NCBI GenBank assembly: GCA_024642665.1
Contig: JAHEAR010000003.1
Coordinates: forward strand, 30,152 to 64,284
Length of the DNA: 34,133 bases
Direction: 5' to 3'
Source: Bacteroidota bacterium
Lineage (GTDB): Bacteria; Bacteroidota; Bacteroidia; Chitinophagales; Saprospiraceae
The position numbers were made by a program, and so were the translations under genes. Below are positions 8,201 to 17,110 of this stretch, piece by piece (the stretch's first letter is position 1; the number at the start of each line of letters is the position of its first letter). A model generated the notes under the pieces. That model searched no databases, had not been told where the DNA came from, and saw only the letters and a list, made by a program, of their open reading frames with translations.

Positions 8201-9631
8201 ATGGAAAAACTTGAACAGAAATACCAAATGGAATTGGATACCCTTAAAGGGGTTATCCAAAGCTCAGATTTACTGGCCACCTATCTGGATGATGAGGAAG
8301 AAGCCAGTTATCAGGCGATACGCGATGCTTTTGAGCCTCAAATCGAAGAGATGTATGAAATGGTAGCCGAAAATCATCCGCTCCAGTTGACCACATTTGA
8401 ATCTGCCTTGTTACATCCTGATTTTGAAGGACTATACCTGGCAAAGATTTTAGGTTTTAGAGTATTGCGAGGAGAGATTGATGCAGATTATCATTATAAG
8501 CGACCACAGGATGCTTTTAAGGAAGTGCTGATTGCATTAGCAGATTCATCCAATTTTGAATGGATCAAAAATAAAATCGGTCAGAGCTGCCAGATTGGAT
8601 TGGCTTTGTCCAGCGAGATATGGGTGAGCAATCTTATCAACCAGATTGAAAACAAGCGCGTCAAAAGTTTTTATGAATCGATGGTGCTTGATAAACTCAG
8701 AGTGCTCGCAGCCCGTAAAACGGCCTATGATGGCTATTATCGTCAGTTTACACACTACAATTATCACTCCGCTGAATTTCCTAAAACCAGAGGTGAACTC
8801 AAAACACTTTTCTCATCACTGGAGACTTTTATTCAATACCGAATAAAGCATGGAAAAATCAATATGAGTTTGCTCCCGAACTTCAAAGAATTTCTCAATC
8901 GCGAGGAATTTAAGAAGGAAGAAGAGTATTTGAAAATGCTGATTCTCTTTAGCAGATATTTTCCACACGATGGACATGAAGACTGGATTAAGAAAACCTT
9001 CAATGATGCGCGTGCGAATATCCCAAATTTCAATGAAATATATTTCAAGTATTTGCTTGAGATAGAAGAGCAGGGATTGTCGCTGGACAAGCAATCTGAT
9101 CATAATATCGATATGCTCCTGGACACCGGTATGGAAGATGATTTGCTGAGATACTCCGCTTTGATTAATGTCATCCATAAGAAGGGTTACATTCATGAAG
9201 ATTCCATCGAAACGACCAGATCCTTTTATGAAAACCATGAAGGACTTTCAAATATCAACGAATCACTCAGACATACGATTTACGGTCACTTTGAGCAATT
9301 AGTAGATAACCTTCCGGTGGAGGATTATAAAGTACTGATCGGCTCCGATCATAAAAAATCTGAAGAAGAAGCTGCCGTGGACGATAGCGTAGCGCGCTTC
9401 ATGAAACTCTACATGGATATATTTGCCAATCAGGAATTCAATATCCGGCTTAGAGAGTTGCTGATGCGCTATATCAGAAAATGTCTGAAAAAGTTTACGG
9501 ATAAAAGAAGCGCACCTTACCAGGATGTGAAGCACTTTGTAATGGATAAATTTCCTGAGTGGGAATTTATGAAGCCAAAAGAAGTGATTGAAATGTTCAA
9601 GACGAAAAGAGTCAGAAAACCGGGCGCGTAG
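8201..9631 (+). CDS. Uncharacterised helical cytoplasmic protein
   Basis: I do not recognise this 476-residue protein. It has no signal peptide or membrane segment. It is rich in charged residues and looks almost entirely alpha-helical, with many Glu/Lys and aromatic (Tyr, Phe) positions. The N-terminal 60 residues are acidic (DDEEEASY) and the C-terminal 70 are basic (YIRKCLKKFTDKR and KTKRVRKPGA), which would suit a scaffold or nucleic-acid contact, but this is only a compositional hint. Base composition and codon use match its neighbours. It appears to stand alone between the rpsP hairpin and a terminator at 9664. It is probably a lineage-restricted conserved protein. Confidence 0.8.
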   Translation: MEKLEQKYQMELDTLKGVIQSSDLLATYLDDEEEASYQAIRDAFEPQIEEMYEMVAENHPLQLTTFESALLHPDFEGLYLAKILGFRVLRGEIDADYHYKRPQDAFKEVLIALADSSNFEWIKNKIGQSCQIGLALSSEIWVSNLINQIENKRVKSFYESMVLDKLRVLAARKTAYDGYYRQFTHYNYHSAEFPKTRGELKTLFSSLETFIQYRIKHGKINMSLLPNFKEFLNREEFKKEEEYLKMLILFSRYFPHDGHEDWIKKTFNDARANIPNFNEIYFKYLLEIEEQGLSLDKQSDHNIDMLLDTGMEDDLLRYSALINVIHKKGYIHEDSIETTRSFYENHEGLSNINESLRHTIYGHFEQLVDNLPVEDYKVLIGSDHKKSEEEAAVDDSVARFMKLYMDIFANQEFNIRLRELLMRYIRKCLKKFTDKRSAPYQDVKHFVMDKFPEWEFMKPKEVIEMFKTKRVRKPGA

Positions 9632-9663
9632 CTTTCGTAGAATTTAGTGGCGAGTTTGTCGGC

Positions 9664-9690
9664 TAGCTATTGATAGCTATTTATTTTTAC
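9664..9690 (+). terminator. Intrinsic terminator after the 8201-9631 gene
   Basis: TAGCTAT (9664-9670) and ATAGCTA (9673-9679) form a perfect 7-bp stem followed by TTTATTTTTAC. The stem is AT-rich, so termination may be weak. Confidence 0.5.
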
Positions 9691-9713
9691 TGTAATTTGT
9701 TGTTTATACAAAC

Positions 9714-9777
9714 GGAGGTAAGCCCCATGGGTATACCTATGTCAAATAACAGTTTTAACAATGAATGGCTTTTTTAA
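9714..9777 (+). promoter_or_regulatory. Shine-Dalgarno-like GGAGG plus 16-codon upstream ORF
   Basis: GGAGG (9714-9718) lies eight bases before an ATG at 9727 that opens a 16-codon frame (MGIPMSNNSFNNEWLF) ending at TAA 9775-9777. This frame overlaps the start of the EI24-like gene at 9761 in another frame. Strong Shine-Dalgarno sites are rare in Bacteroidota, so this may be a translational leader. It may also be chance. Confidence 0.3.
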
Positions 9778-10513
9778 TGCAATCAGACATTACAATTCCG
9801 CCTTTCACCTTATTGCGAGGTTAAAGCTTGGTGTTTATTTTCTTATTCCTGCGATCGTTAGTCTGATAGTTGGCATTGGTCTCCTTTTTTCTATTATTCA
9901 TCTTGGGGATAATTTTGGTGCCTGGATAGGTACTCATTATCCTTTTGAAACAGGAGCAATTTGGTTTGCCAAGGTAGCGCAGTGGGTTGGGTATATCTTG
10001 ATCAGTATTCTGGCAATTATATTATTCAGATATATCATCATGATGTTTCTTTCTCCCTTTTTAAGTCCGCTTTCTGCGAAGGTTGAAAAGCATTACATGC
10101 AAACAAATGATGCAGGGTGGTCATTGAATCAGCTTTCATCAGAGATTATTCGTTCGATCCGATTGAATATCCGAAATCTGATGAAAGAACTTTTGCTCAC
10201 CTTGTTACTCATCATATTGGGCTTTATCCCGGTGATCGGATGGTTTGCCGGGTTGCTGATCCTGCTCGTACAGGCCTATTTCTCCGGTTTCCAGAATATG
10301 GATTTTACGATGGAAAGGCATTTCAACATGCAGGAAAGTATTCGTTTTGTCAATGCCAATCGCGGGCTGGCTATAGGCAATGGCCTGATTTTTATAGGGA
10401 TGCTGATGATTCCCGTTTTGGGTGTCATTCTGGGTCCGCCGCTGGCCGTCATAGCCGCTACTGTGGGGGTGATGGAGACCATGGAGCATAACCCGGGGGA
10501 TGATTTGGTGTAA
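9761..10513 (+). CDS. EI24/CysZ-like integral membrane protein
   Basis: A 250-residue inner-membrane protein of the EI24 (etoposide-induced 2.4)/CysZ superfamily. Hydrophobic helices lie at about 20-50, 68-100, 138-172 and 205-236. The stretch FLSPFLSPLSAKVEKHY after the second helix and FIPVIGWFAGLL in the third are characteristic. In enterobacteria CysZ moves sulfate; Bacteroidota members are functionally undefined and no other sulfate assimilation gene is adjacent here, so transport of sulfate is not claimed. A 16-codon upstream frame with a GGAGG site overlaps its start. The gene starts 129 bases after the preceding one, beyond a terminator-like hairpin. Confidence 0.8.
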   Translation: MNGFFNAIRHYNSAFHLIARLKLGVYFLIPAIVSLIVGIGLLFSIIHLGDNFGAWIGTHYPFETGAIWFAKVAQWVGYILISILAIILFRYIIMMFLSPFLSPLSAKVEKHYMQTNDAGWSLNQLSSEIIRSIRLNIRNLMKELLLTLLLIILGFIPVIGWFAGLLILLVQAYFSGFQNMDFTMERHFNMQESIRFVNANRGLAIGNGLIFIGMLMIPVLGVILGPPLAVIAATVGVMETMEHNPGDDLV

Positions 10514-10649
10514 GTCCGATTGATCCCTTATCTTCTCAATTATTATTGATATCCTTCTGATTATATGAATTTTAGCATGATTGCCCTGCGAAAACATAAT
10601 TATCAGAGCACGATTAACAGGACACCCTTCGAATTGGTTAAATTGCACC

Positions 10650-11726
10650 GTGCTTTCAGAACGAATACCATATTACATTTTGGATCTTCTCCAATTGACC
10701 CCCGTTGTATCCGTGGAGGGACTTGGACGATTTGAAGCTATATTCCACTCAGCAAAAGTGGATTCGGCAAGATCAGTAATAGAACCACCGCATATCGAAG
10801 GTTCATTCAGCGCAAATCAGGAAGATGCCAATGATACCCTGGAAGCATTCATTCGCTATACTTCCGGAGATCAGGCAGGTGACCCCAAAAAAGCTATTGC
10901 GGAATTTGTTAAATCAGTTTTGAAGCAGACAAAAGATGGATCCCCTTTTTTGATCGATCGGTTTGGGACTTTTGTTGAAGCAGATCAGGGAGGTCTCAGA
11001 TTTACGCCTGACTGGGATGCTTTTAATATTTCTTTTAGCGGACTTGAATCCGTTGAGATTAAGCCTTCCAAAAAAGAAATTCCGGCATTTGTACCCCTCA
11101 CACCTCCGTCTCCTTATGTGCCTAAATACACTCCCTCGCAAGTAACTGAGGAAGTTCAGGATGATGACAATGATGAGGCCGCTGCAGCAAGTATTGCTGT
11201 GGTCAATCAAACGAAAGAAGCTTTCGAAAGAGATCTGGATAAAATGGATCCATCCAATTCCAGACTGTGGTGGGTAATGCTGACCACAGCAATTATTCTG
11301 ATTGCGATTTTATGTGTGTATCTCATATGGGATATCATGTCTAATCGAGAAAGATTAAATGAATTGAGACAAGCCCATGCGGATACCACTATGACGACTC
11401 CCTTGATTGCGGATTCTATTGTGCAGGCTGATGTCCCTTCCGATAGTTTGCCTGATACAGATGTTCCTGCTACCAATACAAATACTCCCGATGAAGGGAT
11501 CACGGCTGATGAACCACCATGTTATATTGTCGTTGGGGCGTTTGGCGACCCTGAGAATGTGACTAAGATGGTTGACCGACTTCAATCCATGAGTTATACG
11601 GTGGAAGAAATAAAAGGGCGCACACTCACGAAAGTGGCAATACGCACATCTTGTGATCAGCGTAAACTGCAGCAATTGTTGGATGAAGTGAGATCTTCTG
11701 TTAATCCTGAAGCCTGGATATACTAA
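10650..11726 (+). CDS. HU (CCDC81-like) and SPOR domain membrane protein
   Basis: A bitopic protein of 358 residues if started at GTG 10650. Residues 1-130 match the Bacteroidota pattern of a tandem HU-like (CCDC81-type) domain: RIPYYILDLLQLTPVVSVEG, GLGRFEAI, then FLIDRFGTFV. A single membrane span follows at about 206-227, then an acidic Ser/Thr/Asp/Pro-rich periplasmic linker, and a C-terminal SPOR domain (about 291-358; CYIVVGAFGDPENV). SPOR domains bind denuded septal peptidoglycan, so a cell-division or envelope role is likely. The open frame extends upstream to TTG 10581, but those residues do not resemble the family. Its TAA shares one base with the next ATG (TAATG), implying translational coupling to the FAD dehydrogenase gene. 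Confidence 0.85.
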   Translation: MLSERIPYYILDLLQLTPVVSVEGLGRFEAIFHSAKVDSARSVIEPPHIEGSFSANQEDANDTLEAFIRYTSGDQAGDPKKAIAEFVKSVLKQTKDGSPFLIDRFGTFVEADQGGLRFTPDWDAFNISFSGLESVEIKPSKKEIPAFVPLTPPSPYVPKYTPSQVTEEVQDDDNDEAAAASIAVVNQTKEAFERDLDKMDPSNSRLWWVMLTTAIILIAILCVYLIWDIMSNRERLNELRQAHADTTMTTPLIADSIVQADVPSDSLPDTDVPATNTNTPDEGITADEPPCYIVVGAFGDPENVTKMVDRLQSMSYTVEEIKGRTLTKVAIRTSCDQRKLQQLLDEVRSSVNPEAWIY

Positions 11727-13294
11727 TGCAGGAAATTGACATCAGGATTGCCCCTGAGGATTTCGAAGATATTAATTTGCTAAAGCGTGATTTAGCAAAA
11801 GCCGCCGGCCTGCACGCCGCTAAAATCAAACATTATAGAATCACAAAGCGATCGATTGATGGTCGCTTCAGACCGCCTATGTTAATGGTGCGTGCGTTGA
11901 TTACAGAAGGTGATGCATTACCGGATATTCCAAGAGAACTGGATGATCTCCCGGATGTGTCCAACGCACAGGAAGTCCATATCATTGGTGCCGGGCCTGC
12001 AGGATATTTTGCAGCGTTAGAATGTATTAAGCAGGGATTGCGACCTATCGTCATCGAACGAGGAAAGGATGTACAAACTCGTCGCAGAGATTTGAAAGCA
12101 ATTCAACAGGATGGCATTGTCAATCCACATTCTAATTATTGTTTTGGAGAAGGGGGAGCCGGAACATATTCGGATGGAAAATTATATACCAGATCAGGGA
12201 AACGAGGAAGTATAGATACCATATTGAGAATCCTGTCAGAGTGTGGCGCTCATCCTGATATTCTGATCGACGCCCATCCACATATCGGGTCTAACAAATT
12301 GCCCGGCATTATTGCCACGCTTCGATCGAAGATGGTAGATCATGGCGGTCAGGTTTTGTTTGATTCGTTTGTCAGTGATATCATGTTTGAAGGAACATCC
12401 CCACGACGTATTTCGGGTATTGAAATTAATGGGAAAGACCGTATTGCTGTGGAGCACGTCATACTTGCTACAGGACATAGCGCACGAGATATTTTTACAT
12501 TATTGAAAGAGAAAAATGTTTTCATCGAGCCAAAGCCTTTTGCGCTGGGCGTGCGAATCGAACATTCACAATCATTTGTCGATCTATGTCAGTATGGGGT
12601 TACACCACGAGGGCCATATCTGCCTGCGGCAAGTTATGCTTTGAATACAAAAACCGGCAACAGAGGGGTATTTTCTTTCTGTATGTGTCCCGGTGGATTG
12701 ATAGTTCCGGCAGCTACGGCACCCGGTGAGATTGTGGTGAATGGAATGTCTTTGTCTCGAAGAGATAGTCCGTATGCGAATTCAGGTGTTGTATCTTCCG
12801 TGGAGATAGAAGATATGGCATCTTATCAAAACCACGGACCGATGATGGGCGTTAAATTTCAACAGGAAGTAGAACAGCGGATGTTTGAAGCAGGAGATGG
12901 TTCGCAAGCCGCCCCTGCACAGCGTCTGACTGATTTTCTATTGAAGAAAAAATCAAGTGATTTGCCGCAAAGCAGTTATATACCGGGTTTGTTTTCAGCG
13001 CCTGTACATGAGCTTTTGCCATCCTGGATTTATGATCGGCTGGCATTTGGTATCAAGGGATTCGATCATAAAATGTATGGATATGTCGATCCTGAAGCTG
13101 TGGTAGTAGCGACGGAGAGTCGGACATCCAGTCCGGTGAGAATACCACGTGATCCGGAGACCAAGATGCATGTGCAGATTGAAGGGTTATTTCCATGTGG
13201 AGAAGGAGCAGGGTATGCCGGAGGTATTTTGTCTGCGGCCATGGACGGTCGTAATACAGCTATCGCTGTAAAGAATTTTATTAGCACCAAATAA
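11726..13294 (+). CDS. FAD-dependent dehydrogenase of the COG2509 type
   Basis: A 522-residue cytoplasmic flavoprotein. The N-terminal 80 residues form the small ferredoxin-like domain usual in this group (KHYRITKRSIDGR). Then comes the dinucleotide-binding motif GAGPAG (88-93) with a following acidic strand end (VIERG). CFGEGGAGTYSDGKLYTR is a strong signature of the COG2509 family, with ATGHSARDIF in the middle. The C-terminal motif FPCGEGAGYAGGILSAAMDG closes the FAD site. Substrate and role are unknown in this family. It is joined to the HU-SPOR gene by a one-base overlap and followed 16 bases later by a DoxX-like gene. Confidence 0.92.
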   Translation: MQEIDIRIAPEDFEDINLLKRDLAKAAGLHAAKIKHYRITKRSIDGRFRPPMLMVRALITEGDALPDIPRELDDLPDVSNAQEVHIIGAGPAGYFAALECIKQGLRPIVIERGKDVQTRRRDLKAIQQDGIVNPHSNYCFGEGGAGTYSDGKLYTRSGKRGSIDTILRILSECGAHPDILIDAHPHIGSNKLPGIIATLRSKMVDHGGQVLFDSFVSDIMFEGTSPRRISGIEINGKDRIAVEHVILATGHSARDIFTLLKEKNVFIEPKPFALGVRIEHSQSFVDLCQYGVTPRGPYLPAASYALNTKTGNRGVFSFCMCPGGLIVPAATAPGEIVVNGMSLSRRDSPYANSGVVSSVEIEDMASYQNHGPMMGVKFQQEVEQRMFEAGDGSQAAPAQRLTDFLLKKKSSDLPQSSYIPGLFSAPVHELLPSWIYDRLAFGIKGFDHKMYGYVDPEAVVVATESRTSSPVRIPRDPETKMHVQIEGLFPCGEGAGYAGGILSAAMDGRNTAIAVKNFISTK

Positions 13295-13310
13295 GTTTAA
13301 AAAGAAAACT

Positions 13311-13736
13311 ATGAATCATGTCTTTGATTTAATTGGACGCATACTGATTAGTGCCATCTTTATTTTCGAAGCCATTGATGGAATCATGTTTGCCGAAAAA
13401 ACAAAAATGACAATGACTGAGTATGGCATACATTGGCAGCAGGACTTACTCTTATACACTTCCATCGTTGCGTTGATTATTGGTGCTGTGATGCTGCTGA
13501 TCGGATACAGAATCCGGTTTGGGGTCTGGTTATTGTTGATCTATTGGATTCCGGTCACCTTTATCGTGTATTCTTTCTGGAATGATCCGGTAGCGACACA
13601 GCGATTGCATGCCATATTGTTTATGAAAAACATTGCCATCGCGGGTGGATTATTAATGATCGCTGCGCACGGAGGCGGGAAGTATAGTATTCAGCGCTTA
13701 TTTGTGGTCAGTAAGATTCCACACATTGATGATTGA
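13311..13736 (+). CDS. DoxX-like four-helix membrane protein
   Basis: A 141-residue inner-membrane protein with four hydrophobic helices (about 5-25, 45-65, 70-90 and 105-122). The opening LIGRILISAIFIFEAIDGI and the compact length fit the DoxX family. DoxX-like proteins have been linked to quinone-associated or redox membrane complexes, but no specific activity can be assigned. It follows the FAD dehydrogenase gene by 16 bases and is probably cotranscribed, which gives a plausible redox pairing (inference). It converges on the minus-strand 2TM gene, leaving 27 bases between stops. Confidence 0.75.
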   Translation: MNHVFDLIGRILISAIFIFEAIDGIMFAEKTKMTMTEYGIHWQQDLLLYTSIVALIIGAVMLLIGYRIRFGVWLLLIYWIPVTFIVYSFWNDPVATQRLHAILFMKNIAIAGGLLMIAAHGGGKYSIQRLFVVSKIPHIDD

Positions 13737-13763
13737 AAACTAGTTTAATGATAGCGCATGGTT

Positions 13764-14195
13764 TTATACCAGATCTTCATCTCTCCATGCTTTCTCCGGT
13801 TTTCGGTAATCTTTTAATTCTGCTGGTTCGCGTTCTTCCTGACGAAGCAATACATCGGTATAATCCTCAACAGGTTCATTCGCTGGTAATTGATCAGCAT
13901 ATCTTCTTCTGTCTCGTCTTCGCGATCTTCTCGGATACTCACCGCCAAATTGCTGCGCACTGATATATTGTAAGAATCGCATACCCATAAACAGACCGAT
14001 GAAAAAAATCGGAAATCTGGACCAGGTCATGCCACCGACAAGGAAAAAATTAATCGCTAACAGGGTGATGATTGTTCCTACCCAGCTTATGACATCACGA
14101 TAAAATCGTTTACGGATGATTTCTTTTCTTTCTGCCTCATCATGATATGCGTTTTGCAGATCATCCTCAGTTCGCTGGTATTGATGTCGACTCAT
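13764..14195 (-). CDS. 2TM domain membrane protein
   Basis: A 143-residue protein with a charged N-terminal helix (about 10-35, YHDEAERKEIIRKRFYRDV) followed by two closely spaced membrane helices (about 36-54 and 58-76), the layout of the Bacteroidota 2TM domain. The C-terminal half is soluble and low in complexity, with an Arg-rich run (PRRSRRRDRRR, about 88-98) and then an acidic tail. In better-known members the 2TM domain is fused to regulators; here it stands alone. It lies 158 bases downstream of a small membrane protein gene on the same strand. Confidence 0.75.
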   Translation of the reverse strand: MSRHQYQRTEDDLQNAYHDEAERKEIIRKRFYRDVISWVGTIITLLAINFFLVGGMTWSRFPIFFIGLFMGMRFLQYISAQQFGGEYPRRSRRRDRRRYADQLPANEPVEDYTDVLLRQEEREPAELKDYRKPEKAWRDEDLV

Positions 14196-14353
14196 TGTTT
14201 TGCATTTACCTGATGAGGAAATCCAAAAGCTAGGGAATCCTGATCATTTTACAAGTTTAACAAAAGTTTCTTTCGAATGATTTCTTTTCGCTGAATTTTC
14301 CGACCAATAGGCTGGATATAAACGATTAAATGCCTGCAAATAAAAATGGAGGA

Positions 14354-14713
14354 TCAGATTTTTTTAATGTAAGCACCAATTGCGCTACCTGTCCAACCGG
14401 AAAGTAAGCCGGTGATGATGCCCGTGAGCGTGGTGATGAGGAGCATGAGCATTACAGATAAACCTCCCAGCATCGCACCGATTTTGGAAATAATATCCGC
14501 TTCATCCGCACTATAAGAGAGGAGCGCCATGCCCAGAAAAATAAGTCCTAGCGTAAAAGCGCCAGATAGCATGGCTTGTTTTGCAGAAAGTTTTAAGAGA
14601 GCGGCCATTAAAATAATTATCAGGGAAGGTGCCCACCATGGACCATACCATGCAGATAGTAATGAGCCAATGATCATGATGATCAGGGTGATTATATTTT
14701 CAGGTCTCATCAT
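14354..14713 (-). CDS. Small hydrophobic membrane protein
   Basis: A protein of 120 residues, almost entirely hydrophobic, with about four membrane helices (LIIMIIGSLLSAWYG, SLIIILMAALLKL, LGLIFLGMALLSY, LSVMLMLLITTLTGIITGLL). I recognise no family. The start ATGATG at 14713 overlaps the penicillin acylase TGA by four bases (ATGA), so translation is probably coupled. The longer in-frame start at 14746 would overlap the acylase gene further and is less likely. A role next to the acylase is only suggested by this coupling. Confidence 0.65.
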   Translation of the reverse strand: MMRPENIITLIIMIIGSLLSAWYGPWWAPSLIIILMAALLKLSAKQAMLSGAFTLGLIFLGMALLSYSADEADIISKIGAMLGGLSVMLMLLITTLTGIITGLLSGWTGSAIGAYIKKI

Positions 14714-17106
14714 GGATGGATATTGATTTGCCTCGCAGGAGTCCACGCGTTCATATGGTTTCGAAGGGCGACCGGATAATATTTATTGTCAAAAAAATCA
14801 CTCACCATGTCCTTATAATGTTTGCTTGCCGGATTGCCGGATTGACCACCGGGATAATTGACCCAGGCTGTTGGTGGGCTCGTTAATTCAACGATCATTC
14901 GCCACGAAGGACCGTGTGATTGTTTCATTGAGTTGACGATTTGACTGCCTCCTGAAGTGTGCAGGGAGTCGACGCCAAACTGTGCGAATCTCGCTAAGTG
15001 AGGAATAGAAGAGGCTTTATATGATCCCCAGTTTTTCCCACTGTCTCCAATCAGATTCAGATACCCTTTCATCATTTCGGCAAATGCAGCACAAGCAATA
15101 TCCTGCAGGTTTTCCCGAACGTCAGATGTTAAAAGAATATCAAAATATTTGTTGTCCGGATCTTCTGTTGCGATCTCAACCAATCGCCATTCTTCAGGAA
15201 GCATCACGCCTTCATTCCGTAGTTCATCCCAGGTCAATTGCTCAAAAGCATCGTATAAAAGATCAAAATACACAGGGGATATGCTGTCCCGATGATACTC
15301 GTAATTCCAGTTGGATAATAATTTCGCAATCTGCCGTTCATGATGCGATAAGCAATCAGATGAATCTACTGCCCGGAGTATCACCGGTAATATTTCTGAA
15401 GCCAGCAAACTAAAATTGTTTTGCTGTAAATCCATCATGTCTTGTATGGTGATGGACGTAAGCGTATCCAGCACCTGGTTGATGATCCTGCCGCGATAGT
15501 CTTCGAAGATCCTTTTGCCAATCAAAGGATATGGATAGGTAGTATCTGCCGGCGCCTGATTGGCGGAACTTACAAAACCTCTTTTGGGATTTAAAATCTG
15601 TGGCGCATCTTCAACAGGAATCCATCCCTGCCAATTGGTTGTATGATCGATACCTGATTCTATTTCTTCCCCTTGCCCTTCCGGTCTAAGGGGTATACGG
15701 CCGGCGATGGACAAACTTATGTTTCCATCGGTGGAAGCAAAGGCCATGTTTTGTGCAGGGTAGACAAAGGTTTTAATCGATTCACTAAACTCCTCCTGAT
15801 TTTTTGCCTGATTTATCTGGAGAAATGTCAGGGCATCATTAGCACCGGATAATTCAAAGCCTACCCACTTCATCGCCAGATCGCGATATTCATTTAGATT
15901 GGATACCGGACCAAATTTGGTGTAACGGATGGTGTCGACCATGGCCTTATCCCCGCGAATGTCAATTTTCTCCGCTCGCAACATTGCTTTCACATAGGTT
16001 CCATCATAGAGGTACCGTTGTCTTGTACTATCCTCCCAATTGATTTTATACCAATCCAGCACATCCTGCCCTGAGTTGGTAAAGCCCCAGGCGATATGTT
16101 CATTGAAGCCTAAAAGAATAAAAGGGATTCCCGGAATGGAGACACCATGTACCGCCATGTCCGGGGTATGGATTTCCATTTCATACCAGATATTGGGTAA
16201 GGTTAATTTCAGATGTGGGTCGTTAGCGAGAATAGGGTAGCCGTTGGCTGTTTTTTCTCCGGCGACAGCCCAGTTGTTACTCCCGTTCAGGGGTTTCTTC
16301 CGGGAGTCTTCCTGCTCAATAGAGGAGGGTGTGCCTTGTCTGTTCTCAATTTTATCAGGTACGTCCACTGCTGAAAAATTCCATATTTTTTCAGATGGAA
16401 TGACTGGACTTTCTTTGGGATTGTGGTCCGGAAACAGGAATGCAAAATCTTCCGGTGATAAAACAGCTTTCGCCGTGGAGTAACTCATATCATCTTCTCG
16501 CAGACATAATGCAATGGCCATATTGGTCACTGCCAGCGCCGAATGTGTCAGAGACCATTCAACGGGCCCATGGGAAAGCACCTTGTATTCAAGCGGCCAG
16601 TCTTTATAGTCCAGGCTTTTGATATAGGCATTGACGCCCTCGGTGTAGGCCGTGAGTAGAAGTTTGCTTTCTGGATCTTTGGCCCAGGCTTCAGCCTTAT
16701 GGATAGCAGCATATTCGAAACCTTTTTCACGGGCTTGTTGATCCAAAAGTTGAGTCCGTTGACCTACCAGCTCGGATAATCTACCGGCCGCAGCTCGGGT
16801 AGAGATATCCATGGAAAACAAACGGTTGGCTGCATGCAGGTATCCCTGTGCATACAAGGCATCCTGAATGTTTGCGGCATAAATGTGCGGGATATCTCGT
16901 TCGTCAAAAAGTATATTGACATCTTTTTTTACATACCCGTTCAGATCATATGAAGTCTCGTGATCAGTGACATTTTGCCAAACACCCTGAAAGGGATTCA
17001 TAAAGCGACCTGGCGAAGGAAGAAACTTGCCATTGATTGGAATATCGGTGGCCAGGAAAGCCATCCAAAAGGAATAAGCAAGTGCAGGAATGAGAATCTT
17101 CTTCAT
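14710..17106 (-). CDS. Penicillin acylase family protein (Ntn hydrolase)
   Basis: A 798-residue secreted or periplasmic amidohydrolase of peptidase family S45. The chosen start MKKILIPALAY gives a signal sequence or anchor (about 1-20) and lies four bases after the yaaA stop. Residues 20-240 are the alpha-chain region. The spacer ends at NGSNNWAV, where Ser276 becomes the N-terminal catalytic nucleophile of the beta chain after self-cleavage at Gly-Ser. ANDPHL and the downstream beta-chain motifs follow. Family members hydrolyse beta-lactam side chains, N-acyl-homoserine lactones or other acyl amides, and the substrate cannot be read here. The gene sits in a tight yaaA-acylase-small membrane protein unit. 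Confidence 0.9.
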   Translation of the reverse strand: MKKILIPALAYSFWMAFLATDIPINGKFLPSPGRFMNPFQGVWQNVTDHETSYDLNGYVKKDVNILFDERDIPHIYAANIQDALYAQGYLHAANRLFSMDISTRAAAGRLSELVGQRTQLLDQQAREKGFEYAAIHKAEAWAKDPESKLLLTAYTEGVNAYIKSLDYKDWPLEYKVLSHGPVEWSLTHSALAVTNMAIALCLREDDMSYSTAKAVLSPEDFAFLFPDHNPKESPVIPSEKIWNFSAVDVPDKIENRQGTPSSIEQEDSRKKPLNGSNNWAVAGEKTANGYPILANDPHLKLTLPNIWYEMEIHTPDMAVHGVSIPGIPFILLGFNEHIAWGFTNSGQDVLDWYKINWEDSTRQRYLYDGTYVKAMLRAEKIDIRGDKAMVDTIRYTKFGPVSNLNEYRDLAMKWVGFELSGANDALTFLQINQAKNQEEFSESIKTFVYPAQNMAFASTDGNISLSIAGRIPLRPEGQGEEIESGIDHTTNWQGWIPVEDAPQILNPKRGFVSSANQAPADTTYPYPLIGKRIFEDYRGRIINQVLDTLTSITIQDMMDLQQNNFSLLASEILPVILRAVDSSDCLSHHERQIAKLLSNWNYEYHRDSISPVYFDLLYDAFEQLTWDELRNEGVMLPEEWRLVEIATEDPDNKYFDILLTSDVRENLQDIACAAFAEMMKGYLNLIGDSGKNWGSYKASSIPHLARFAQFGVDSLHTSGGSQIVNSMKQSHGPSWRMIVELTSPPTAWVNYPGGQSGNPASKHYKDMVSDFFDNKYYPVALRNHMNAWTPARQINIHP

Positions 17107-17110
17107 TGCA

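Noticed and set aside
10581-10649. Upstream extension of the HU-SPOR protein from TTG 10581
   Set aside because: The sequence before GTG 10650 does not resemble the HU-like domain; the family start aligns with the GTG.
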